A model generated the notes under the pieces. The model worked only from the letters and a program-made list of their open reading frames with translations. It was not told the origin of the DNA and made no database searches. A stretch of 17,775 nucleotides of DNA, taken from Alphaproteobacteria bacterium (GTDB lineage: Bacteria > Myxococcota_A > UBA796 > GCA-2862545). Within the stretch, counting starts at the first letter, position 1; every line of letters begins with the position of its first letter. The DNA lies in assembly GCA_020632875.1 (NCBI GenBank), contig JACKET010000036.1, positions 1 to 17,775 on the forward strand, read 5' to 3'. A program made the translations under genes and the position numbers. Positions 11,367-17,775 of this stretch are shown piece by piece.

Positions 11367-13763
11367 ATGAGGCTCACCGTGCTGCTGGCGCTGCTCGTCT
11401 CGTGCAAGCGCGTCGCGACCGTGCCAGACACCGATTCCGACGCGGACACCGATTCCGATGCGGACACCGATTCCGATGCGGACACCGATTCCGATGCGGA
11501 CACCGATTCCGACGCGGACACGGACACGGACGCCGACGCGGACACTGACAGCGGGCCGTTCGACACCGCGACGCCCTGCGGGCTGACCGTCGCGTCCGGC
11601 CTCCGCATCGTCCCCGTCGACCCGGCACCGGTGGGCGCCGCGGATGGCTGGCGGGTCGTCGGGTGGACGCCGGTGGACCTCGATGGGGTGGGCTGGGCGT
11701 TCGTCTCGGCCACGACGGGGTTCGAGGTCCACACGGCGGCCGGTGGGACGGCGACGCAGGTGGCGCTCCCGCAGGCCGTTTACGTGCGTGCGCTGGGCGG
11801 CGGGGACGGCGTGCTGGAGGTGGAGCAGCCCGGGTGTGGCCCGCCCGCGCCGGTGGCGCTGCGCGCGCGCCGGTTCACGGGCCTGGCGGGCGTGGAGGCG
11901 GCGGGCGGCGCGCCGGTGCGCTTCGTCGGCCTCGTGCCCACCGGGTCCCCGGTGGTGGCGGCGCTGGATCCCGCACGCCACCCCGACCGGGTGGGGCAGA
12001 CCGCCGATCTCTACGTGGTGGTGTCGCGCGACCGGGACGCGTGGTTGCTCGACCGGACGTTGGTCGACGTGCGCGGCGCTCCCGACGTCCGGACGGTCGT
12101 GGCCGGGGATCTCGCGTCGAACACGTGGCCCCTGGCCGTTCCCGCGGCGGGGTCGGGGCAACCGGGTCGCTACGACCTCGTCTGGGACGCCGATCGCGAC
12201 GGTGTGCTCGGTCCGGGCGATCTCGTCGATGGGCTCGACGGGCCGGGCCTGTTCGTGATGCCCGACCCCAGCGCGCCCGGCCCGTACGGCGTGGTCAGCG
12301 CGGACTACACGGGCGCTTCGATCTACCTGGACCAGCGCGTCAGCTGGCCCGACGCGCTGGCGACGCTGGGATCGGCCCCGCTCGTCGTGATCACGCACGG
12401 CACGGGCCACGACCACACCATGTACGACGACCTGGCAGAGCATCTCGCGAGCTGGGGGCACATCGTCCTCCGGCATGCCGCGAATGCCGATGCCGGGGTC
12501 GTGAGCGTGACCTCGGACCTGCTCGGGAACCTCGATGCGTTCCTGGCCGACCCGGGCGCCCGGCACCCCGACCTCGCGGGACGGGTGGACGGCTCGCGGG
12601 TGATGCTCGTGGGGCACAGCCGCGGCGGCGAGGCCGTGGTGCGCGCCTACGGCGAGCTCGTCGCGGGCACCGCGGGCGTCACGGCCTTCGACGCGGGCGA
12701 CATCGCCGTGATCAGCAGCATCGCGCCCACCGCCTACCTCGGGCCCGTACCGGGGTCGCCGGGAGCCGTGCCGTACCACCAGCTCGCGGGGAGCGCCGAT
12801 GGCGACGTGACGGGCGGGCTCTTCAGCATCGGCGCCCTGACGGCGTGTCCGCAGTGCCAGTGGTACCGGCTGTTCCAGCGCGCCGAGGGGACGATCGCCG
12901 TGACGTACCTCCAGGGTGCGGCACACAACGACGTCCTCTGTGACGGCTGCGGGCCCGACGACGGCGCAGCGTTCACGCCGCGCCTCACGCGGGACGAGGT
13001 CCGCGCGGTCGCCCGTCGCGTGTACCTCGCGCTGGCGGAGACCTGGCTGCACGACGACCCGGTCTGGCGCGAGGTCCTGGCGCGGTCACCTGAGGATCTG
13101 GCCCTGCCGACGGGCCTCCCGGCCGGCGTGCAGTTCCGGCCGGCCGGTGCGTGGGTGCTCGACGACTTCCAGACGTCCCCCGACCCCGCGACGTCGAGCG
13201 GGGGAACCCCGGTCACCGCGACGGTCGACACCCTGGCGGAGGGCGCCCAGGACGACGCGAACACGGACTTCGCGTGGGACGGCACCGATGTGGCGAACGG
13301 CAGCACCTGGTCCGATGCCGACCCGGATCCCGCCCGCGGTGCGACGTTCGGCTGGTCCGGGGACTCCGTGTGGTCCGTCGCGATCCCCCAGGGTGCGCGG
13401 GATCTGTCGGCGCGCGACGCCGTGTCCGTCCGCATCGGCCAGGTGACACGGCATCCCGCGACGCTGGCGCTCGCGGGGCCGCTGTCGTTCGGCGTGGCCC
13501 TCGTCGATGGCGCTGGCACGGCGGTCGAGCTGCCGAGCACCGCGTACGCGGCCGTCCCGTCGCCCTATGCGCGACTCGACCCTCTGACGGGGCTCTCGGG
13601 CTGGGCGAACGAGATGGTCACCGTGCGTATCGCCCTCGAGGACTTCGAGAGCACCGACGCCACGTTCGATCGTTCGGACGTGGCGGCCGTAGAGCTCAGG
13701 TTCGGACCCGGCCACGGGAGCGCGGCCGGGTTCGTGATGTTGGACGACGTACAGGTCGAGTGA
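11367..13763 (+). CDS. Surface lipoprotein alpha/beta-hydrolase with acidic repeat stalk and C-terminal jelly-roll-like domain
   Basis: A 798-residue protein. A very short signal ends in lipobox LVSC (Cys13). A stalk of DTDSDA repeats (21-50, continuing acidic to about 65) follows, likely lifting the enzyme off the membrane and perhaps binding calcium. After a ~270-residue region comes an alpha/beta-hydrolase core: oxyanion HGTG at 344-347, nucleophile Ser418 in VGHSRGGE, candidate acid Asp478 or Asp480 in GSADGDVTGG, and His520 in GAAHNDVL. It would hydrolyse an ester or similar bond; the substrate is unknown. Residues about 596-798 (from WVLDDFQTS to FVMLDDVQVE) look like a carbohydrate-binding-type beta-sandwich, hinting at a polysaccharide target. 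The start has GGAGG 3 nt upstream. Paired cysteines (CPQC, CDGC) are present in the core. The gene is convergent with the next, 9 nt apart. Confidence 0.88.
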   Translation: MRLTVLLALLVSCKRVATVPDTDSDADTDSDADTDSDADTDSDADTDSDADTDTDADADTDSGPFDTATPCGLTVASGLRIVPVDPAPVGAADGWRVVGWTPVDLDGVGWAFVSATTGFEVHTAAGGTATQVALPQAVYVRALGGGDGVLEVEQPGCGPPAPVALRARRFTGLAGVEAAGGAPVRFVGLVPTGSPVVAALDPARHPDRVGQTADLYVVVSRDRDAWLLDRTLVDVRGAPDVRTVVAGDLASNTWPLAVPAAGSGQPGRYDLVWDADRDGVLGPGDLVDGLDGPGLFVMPDPSAPGPYGVVSADYTGASIYLDQRVSWPDALATLGSAPLVVITHGTGHDHTMYDDLAEHLASWGHIVLRHAANADAGVVSVTSDLLGNLDAFLADPGARHPDLAGRVDGSRVMLVGHSRGGEAVVRAYGELVAGTAGVTAFDAGDIAVISSIAPTAYLGPVPGSPGAVPYHQLAGSADGDVTGGLFSIGALTACPQCQWYRLFQRAEGTIAVTYLQGAAHNDVLCDGCGPDDGAAFTPRLTRDEVRAVARRVYLALAETWLHDDPVWREVLARSPEDLALPTGLPAGVQFRPAGAWVLDDFQTSPDPATSSGGTPVTATVDTLAEGAQDDANTDFAWDGTDVANGSTWSDADPDPARGATFGWSGDSVWSVAIPQGARDLSARDAVSVRIGQVTRHPATLALAGPLSFGVALVDGAGTAVELPSTAYAAVPSPYARLDPLTGLSGWANEMVTVRIALEDFESTDATFDRSDVAAVELRFGPGHGSAAGFVMLDDVQVE
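11427..11516 (+). repeat. Five tandem 18-bp units encoding DTDSDA
   Basis: The unit GACACCGATTCCGATGCG repeats five times. Copies 2-4 are identical, and copies 1 and 5 differ by one silent T-to-C change (GAC for GAT). Degenerate acidic codons continue to about 11550. Near-perfect DNA identity implies recent expansion by slippage. Each unit is 6 codons, so copy-number changes keep the frame. Confidence 0.95.
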
Positions 13764-13772
13764 CCGGCCCGA

Positions 13773-16577
13773 TCAGGGGCAGGGCACCACGGTCCAGGAG
13801 CCGCTCACGAACGGGTAGCCCACCGGCGGGATGATGGTACCGCCCGTGATTGCGCTGGTGCCGAACGCCTGGGTGGCCTGGTAGATGGCTCCGTTGCCGG
13901 CGGGCGCGCCCATGTTGTCCACGAACAGGTACGTGAACTCGAGCTCCTGGCCGGTGCCCGCAGTGGTGGTGCGCGTGAACATGCCTTCACCGCCATTCGA
14001 CGTGAAGAACCAGCGGGCGAGGTCGAACGGCGGGACGCCGATGCCCACGTTCCCGGCGGTTCCGTCGGGGTCGTACACGAACGCGACCTCGATGGGCAGC
14101 CCGCCGTTCACCTGGAACGTCGACGTATCGGGGTAGGTGTACTCGGCCGTGAAGCACACCGAGTAGTCGCAATCGTCGTTCACGGCGCCCGGCGTGCCGA
14201 ACTGCCCGGTGCCGTAGGCCGTGCGGGCGTCACACCACCGGAACGGATTGTGGTTGTCGAGCGACAGGTCGAAGTCGGGATCCATGGCGATGCTGGCGCC
14301 GACGGGACGCGAGGTGCCCGTGCTGTACTCGTCGTCGATGTTGATCTCGTCGAGAATGCCGAGGCTCGACGCACGGCGGATCGTCAGCAGGTCGACGTCG
14401 CTGTACAGCGTGAAGCCCGCCGGGAGCGCGCCCGCCCCGGTGATCCCGCCGTTGGAGCCGCTCGAGGTGCTGCCAGCGAGGACCGCGTAGCTGCCGGCCG
14501 CGACCACCAGGTTGTCGGTGAACGTGGCGGCGTTCGTGGCTGCGCCACTGCCACGCTCGGCTTCGAGCAGCATGTTCCGGAGGTCGACGCGGTGCGCGCT
14601 GAGGTTGCGGATCTCGATCCAGCGCTCTGCGGCCAGGCCCGAGACGGGATCCGACAGGATCTCGGTGAGGACCAGATCGGTGTCGCAGCCGGTCTTGGGC
14701 GCGGTGCCGCAGATGGCCAGCAGCCCGTCGCAGTCTTCGTCGACCGTGTTGCCCTCGATCTCGGTCTGATCGGGGTTCACGGCGGCGTTCGTGTCATCGC
14801 AGTCACACGGAGAGGTCACGAGGCCGCCGCACGCGGTCCAGCCGTCGCCGTCGTTGTCGGACTGCACCCGGTAGATGTAGACCTTGCCCTTCGACGAGCC
14901 GTTCGGGGCTCCGGTGAACACGTCGGTGGTCGAGATCCCCACCGAGTAGCCCTCGTTCTGACTGTTCGGCGTGCCCGTCGCCAGGATGGAGCCCTGGGTC
15001 CAGGTGGTTCCGCTGCGGTAGTACGTGTACGCGGCGCCGCGGAACGAGGGGTTGTGGCGGTAGGCGCCGACGACGATCTGGTTGAGTCGCAGGGCCACCG
15101 AAGAACCGAACCGGCTGCCCGCCGGCGAGGTGGCGTTGGTGGGGCTGAGCTTGGCCTGCTGCGACCAGGACGCGCCGGACCCGGTGAACACGTATGCATC
15201 GCCCGTGTTCACGTTGCCGGTACGGGGCGCGCCGCTCACAAGGGTATCGCCGAGCACGGCCACGCTCGTGCCGAGCCCGATGTTGTTCACGGCGTCGCTC
15301 GCGAACAGGTAGGTCTGGAACGCCCAGCTGCCCGAGTTCGTGTACACCGCCACGGCACCGCCGTTGGTCGCTGCAGTGTCGACACCGGGGGCGCCCACAG
15401 CGAGCGTCGTGCCATCCATCGACACGCTGGTGCCGAACAGGTCGTTGCCGTTCAGCGAGCCCCCGGGAAGGGGGAGGGTCGAGCCGCTCGACCAGATGGT
15501 GCCCGCACGGGTGTACGTCACGACCCGGCCCTGGGCGCTCGTTGCATTGGGCGCACCGACGGCGAGCCGGTCGCCGCTGAGCGCCACGCTGGTACCGAAG
15601 GCGTCGAGGGCGCTCGGGGGCGCGAGCAGCGCCTGCTGGGTCCAGGTTGCACCAGAGCCCGTGTAGACCGTGACCGTCTGAGCGCCGGGCGCACCGACGA
15701 CGATGGTGCTGCCGTTGATGCCGACGCTGGTGCCGAAGCGGTCGCTCTGAGCCAGGCCACCGAGCAGATCGGCCTGCTTGTCCCACATCCCCGTGCCGGA
15801 GTTGTACGTGTAGACGTGCGCCGCGCCCATGTCGGTGTTCGGATTGGCCGAGTAGCCGGGATCCCCGACGACGGCGGTGGTGCCGGAGACCGCGACGGCG
15901 TACCCGAACTGCTCGCTGCTGGGGTTGCCGCTGAACGGCTTGTCGACGACCTGGACGTTCGCGTACACGCGGGGGTCGACCGTCAGCGGGTAGACCGCGT
16001 CGGCGTCGTCGACCACGAGCGTCAGCACGCAGCTGTCGGTGCACGCGAGCTCCATCCAGCTGTCGATCTCGGCGCCGGTGGAGTCGTAGGCGAACAGCGA
16101 GTCGTACTCGACCTCGATCATCCCATCGATGCCGATCAGGTTGACCGCCTTGCGGTCGTGCCGGAGGATGGGGATCAGGTCGGACTGGAGGCCGAGGTCG
16201 ATGCGCAGCGGACCCTGACCGGCGGGGCTCTCGGCGAGGTCGAAGCCCTGCTCCATCCCGTCGACCCGGTTCACGTACCAGCTCTGGATGCCCTCGTGCC
16301 CGTAGACCACCCGATCGCCGTCGGTGGTGGGCTCGACCTCGGCCATCGGCTTCATCGCGTCGGCGCGGCCGAACCCGATGTGCTCGAAGCCGATGGTCCA
16401 CGCGTCGGACAGCTCGTCGACGCGGGGCCCGCGATCTTCGAACGCGACCTGGGTGACGCCGTCGGCGCCGACCACCGTGAGCGTCTCGGGGACGGGCGGG
16501 GTCGGGTTGTTGGGCTGCCCGGGGTCGGTGGAGCCCGTACAGCCGGCGAGGACGGCGAGGGGGATGAGGAAGCGCAT
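13773..16577 (-). CDS. Large surface lipoprotein: seven-bladed FG-GAP propeller, MopE-type metal-binding motif and lamin-tail domain
   Basis: A 934-residue protein with a short signal and lipobox VLAGC (Cys13), then a Pro/Asn-rich linker. Residues about 30-205 form a domain seen in myxobacterial surface proteins, ending in YPLTVDP. Residues about 224-580 hold seven integrin-alpha-like FG-GAP repeats (FGTSVALSGDRLAVGAPN and six relatives), enough for a closed seven-bladed propeller. A MopE-like motif follows (DNDGDGW, then CDCDDTNAAVNPDQTEI with CDCDD at 591-595, and VDEDCDG), probably binding metal. A lamin-tail domain lies at about 632-745 (LVLTEILSDPVSG, ERWIEIRNLS). The last ~190 residues are unassigned. 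No enzymatic residues are seen; adhesion or scaffolding is likely. The ATG has GGAG 9 nt upstream. It is convergent with the hydrolase gene. Confidence 0.93.
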   Translation of the reverse strand: MRFLIPLAVLAGCTGSTDPGQPNNPTPPVPETLTVVGADGVTQVAFEDRGPRVDELSDAWTIGFEHIGFGRADAMKPMAEVEPTTDGDRVVYGHEGIQSWYVNRVDGMEQGFDLAESPAGQGPLRIDLGLQSDLIPILRHDRKAVNLIGIDGMIEVEYDSLFAYDSTGAEIDSWMELACTDSCVLTLVVDDADAVYPLTVDPRVYANVQVVDKPFSGNPSSEQFGYAVAVSGTTAVVGDPGYSANPNTDMGAAHVYTYNSGTGMWDKQADLLGGLAQSDRFGTSVGINGSTIVVGAPGAQTVTVYTGSGATWTQQALLAPPSALDAFGTSVALSGDRLAVGAPNATSAQGRVVTYTRAGTIWSSGSTLPLPGGSLNGNDLFGTSVSMDGTTLAVGAPGVDTAATNGGAVAVYTNSGSWAFQTYLFASDAVNNIGLGTSVAVLGDTLVSGAPRTGNVNTGDAYVFTGSGASWSQQAKLSPTNATSPAGSRFGSSVALRLNQIVVGAYRHNPSFRGAAYTYYRSGTTWTQGSILATGTPNSQNEGYSVGISTTDVFTGAPNGSSKGKVYIYRVQSDNDGDGWTACGGLVTSPCDCDDTNAAVNPDQTEIEGNTVDEDCDGLLAICGTAPKTGCDTDLVLTEILSDPVSGLAAERWIEIRNLSAHRVDLRNMLLEAERGSGAATNAATFTDNLVVAAGSYAVLAGSTSSGSNGGITGAGALPAGFTLYSDVDLLTIRRASSLGILDEINIDDEYSTGTSRPVGASIAMDPDFDLSLDNHNPFRWCDARTAYGTGQFGTPGAVNDDCDYSVCFTAEYTYPDTSTFQVNGGLPIEVAFVYDPDGTAGNVGIGVPPFDLARWFFTSNGGEGMFTRTTTAGTGQELEFTYLFVDNMGAPAGNGAIYQATQAFGTSAITGGTIIPPVGYPFVSGSWTVVPCP

Positions 16578-16634
16578 GGGAGGTCTCCGGAACGGGCGCG
16601 CCCTTCGATGGGTCCGACGTCCGTGAATCAGCAC

Positions 16635-16664
16635 CGTGTAGCTCGATCGACGCCCTACCTGCAA
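16635..16664 (-). promoter_or_regulatory. Weak candidate promoter for the large propeller lipoprotein
   Basis: On the minus strand TTGCAG (16664-16659) and TACACG (16640-16635) are 18 bp apart, about 58 nt before the start codon. A GGGCGCGCCC palindrome lies between it and the gene, at 16594-16603. Matches are moderate only. Confidence 0.22.
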
Positions 16665-16709
16665 TCGCAGGACGATGACGGGTCGGTGTACGCCGGCCGG
16701 CACGTGCTC

Positions 16710-16738
16710 GCGGAGCCCCGCTGTGCCGGGGCCTCCGC
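16710..16738 (-). terminator. Hairpin downstream of the thioredoxin gene
   Basis: GCGGAG-CCCCG and CGGGG-CCTCCGC pair as an 11-bp GC-rich stem with one bulged base and a six-base loop. It begins 28 nt after the thioredoxin stop on the minus strand. No T-run follows, so it is either a Rho-independent-like stem without a U-tract or an mRNA 3'-end stabiliser. Confidence 0.45.
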
Positions 16739-16766
16739 GCTCGAAAACCGCGGGCATGGCGCGGGA

Positions 16767-17075
16767 TCAGGCCCGTTCGGTGAGATCCCGCAGGAACCGC
16801 TTCAGCCCGTGGGGCCCGGCCCACCCCACGGCGGTGGCGACCGGCTTCCCGTCCGCGAACCCGATCAGCGTCGGCGTCGACCGGATCCCGTAGCGCGTCG
16901 CCGTCGCCGGCTCGGTGGCGATGTCCACGTGGGCCCGGGCGATCGCCGGATGCCCGGGGAGCTCGGCGTCGAGGGCGCGCTCCACGGCGCGACACGGCGC
17001 GCACCAGGGTGAGGAGAAGGCGACGACGACGAGACGGGAGCTCGCGAGGATCGCGGACAGGTCGGCTTCGGACAT
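16767..17075 (-). CDS. Thioredoxin-family protein
   Basis: A 102-residue cytoplasmic thiol-disulfide protein, the normal size for thioredoxin. The active site is WCAPC at residues 24-28, a variant of the usual WCGPC. The cis-proline is Pro68 in RSTPTLIGF. The following GKPVATAVGW and the C-terminal helix fit the fold. No signal peptide is present. The start ATG follows GGAGG. It lies 47 nt after the ECF sigma gene on the same strand and is probably cotranscribed. Thioredoxins in such positions can reset redox-sensitive regulators; here that is inference from adjacency. CAPC in place of CGPC may shift redox potential. Confidence 0.93.
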   Translation of the reverse strand: MSEADLSAILASSRLVVVAFSSPWCAPCRAVERALDAELPGHPAIARAHVDIATEPATATRYGIRSTPTLIGFADGKPVATAVGWAGPHGLKRFLRDLTERA

Positions 17076-17122
17076 GATCCCTCCAGGGTCGTCCCGGAGT
17101 GCCGCCAGGGCGCCGATGTGTG

Positions 17123-17680
17123 TCACCCGAGAAGATCGGCGAGATCGCTCCGGAGGCGGCTGCGTGCTCGCTTGAGCCGGCTGCGTACGGCGTTCGCGGT
17201 CAGCCCCAGCTCGCTGGCGATCTCGGGCCCCGTGTGGCCCTCGTCGGCCAGCATCACGGCGAGCCGATCCGTGGGATCGAGGGCGAGCAGTGCGGCGGTC
17301 AGGCGCTCTTCGAGCTCGGCGTGCTCGGCGCGGCCCTCGGGCGTGTGGCAGTGGCACGCGGTGTCGAGGTCCCGCACGTGCAGGGCCGGATCGTTGCGCT
17401 GCCCGCGATCGATGCGGTGGCACCGGTGCACCACGAGGGCCGACAGCCATGCGAGCGGGCTGCCCTCGCCGCGGTAGCGGTCCATCGAGCGCGCCGCCTC
17501 GACCATGGCGTCCTGGACGGCGTCCTCCGCGTCGTCGGCGAGGCGGCAGCTGGACCGCGCCACGGCGACGAGCCGGGCGCCGTAGCACCGGCTGAAGGCG
17601 TCGAGCGCGCGGAGGTCGCCGTCGCGCATCAGGGCGACGACGGAACGGGAGTCGCAGAGGTCCATGGATTCACGTGCCAC
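17123..17680 (-). CDS. ECF-type RNA polymerase sigma factor, cysteine-rich
   Basis: A 185-residue sigma factor. Region 2 spans from GDLRALDAFSRCYG through AEDAVQDAMVEAARSMDRY to WLSALVVHRCHRIDRGQ. Region 4 covers LTAALLALDPTDRLAVMLAD, then HTGPEIASELGLTANAVRSR with a basic recognition helix. It should direct RNA polymerase to a small regulon. The GTG start at 17680 is preferred because GGAGG lies 5 nt upstream. A longer GTG start at 17701 and an ATG at 17665 are in frame. Six cysteines are unusual for a protein of this size, including a CHCH cluster in the region 2-4 linker. No anti-sigma gene is next to it on the 3' side; the 5' side is outside the window. It is followed by a thioredoxin, which suggests redox control, unproven. 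Confidence 0.9.
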   Translation of the reverse strand: MARESMDLCDSRSVVALMRDGDLRALDAFSRCYGARLVAVARSSCRLADDAEDAVQDAMVEAARSMDRYRGEGSPLAWLSALVVHRCHRIDRGQRNDPALHVRDLDTACHCHTPEGRAEHAELEERLTAALLALDPTDRLAVMLADEGHTGPEIASELGLTANAVRSRLKRARSRLRSDLADLLG

Positions 17681-17744
17681 CAGGGCCTCCGAGTGTGTCA
17701 CGACTGGCGCACGGCTCCCGGATCCGAGTAGCTTCGGGACGAAT

Positions 17745-17761
17745 CGTCGCGGGACGCGACG
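17745..17761. promoter_or_regulatory. Inverted repeat upstream of the sigma factor gene
   Basis: CGTCGCG-GGA-CGCGACG has perfect 7-bp arms and a 3-nt loop, 65 nt upstream of the sigma start. It could be an operator or the terminator stem of a gene beyond the right edge. It is GC-rich, so chance is possible. Confidence 0.3.
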
Positions 17762-17775
17762 TGCGGGAGGTCCGC

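Noticed and set aside
11427..11516. Tandem repeat considered as a CRISPR or regulatory array
   Set aside because: The units are contiguous 18-mers without spacers and are in frame with a coding sequence.
11226..13052. Minus-strand open frame with a repeated VRIGIG-like stretch opposite the hydrolase
   Set aside because: The repeat is the antisense reading of the DTDSDA codons; the plus strand carries the lipobox and catalytic residues.
13764..13772. Looked for a bidirectional terminator between the convergent hydrolase and propeller genes
   Set aside because: Only nine bases separate the stops and no stem-loop with T-runs was found.
14250..17012. 920-codon plus-strand open frame opposite the large propeller lipoprotein
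   Set aside because: No domain, Shine-Dalgarno or signal; the opposite strand has seven regular blades and a lipobox.

Overview
The window is about 17.8 kb of very GC-rich DNA with strong third-position G/C bias. It is packed with short-signal lipoproteins, FG-GAP/VCBS propellers, a MopE-type metal-binding motif, a lamin-tail domain and an acidic Asp/Thr/Ser repeat. That mix is typical of Myxococcota or related deltaproteobacterial lineages. This is inferred from protein style only; no rRNA or marker gene is present. No tRNA, rRNA, CRISPR array, insertion sequence or phage gene was seen.

Layout. (1) 1-1918, minus: an OmpR-type response regulator and its sensor kinase, which runs off the left edge, overlapping by GTGA. 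(2) 2020-3527, plus: a Tat-type lipoprotein intradiol dioxygenase, divergent from the regulator across a spacer with a perfect 8-bp-arm palindrome, followed by a small Cys-motif membrane protein. (3) 3529-7593, minus: a secreted FG-GAP/ASPIC-UnbV protein, a di-heme MauG/cytochrome c peroxidase-like lipoprotein preceded by a perfect 20-nt palindrome, and a small protein with three sliding-clamp-like motifs whose start is overlain by a strong G-quadruplex motif. (4) 7944-11308, plus: a soluble hybrid histidine kinase with two receiver domains, followed by three tandem paralogues of a STAS-like (SpoIIAA-like, DUF7793-type) family; the last two overlap by GTGA and share a 48-nt identical block. 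(5) 11367-13763, plus: a surface lipoprotein alpha/beta-hydrolase with an acidic stalk. (6) 13773-16577, minus: a large seven-bladed FG-GAP, MopE, lamin-tail lipoprotein, convergent with the hydrolase. (7) 16767-17680, minus: a cysteine-rich ECF sigma factor followed by a thioredoxin.

How it may work together. Six proteins look exported (dioxygenase, FG-GAP/ASPIC protein, di-heme protein, hydrolase, large propeller lipoprotein, and the sensor part of the kinase), so this is an envelope and surface region with its own regulators. The dioxygenase sits divergent from the two-component system and may be its target. The most system-like unit is the hybrid kinase plus three STAS-like proteins. It is bracketed by two 15-nt palindromes sharing a TGAGTCA core and could be a phosphorelay or partner-switching module of unknown output. 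The ECF sigma and thioredoxin pair may be redox-linked. All function calls rest on motifs read by eye; no database search was run.
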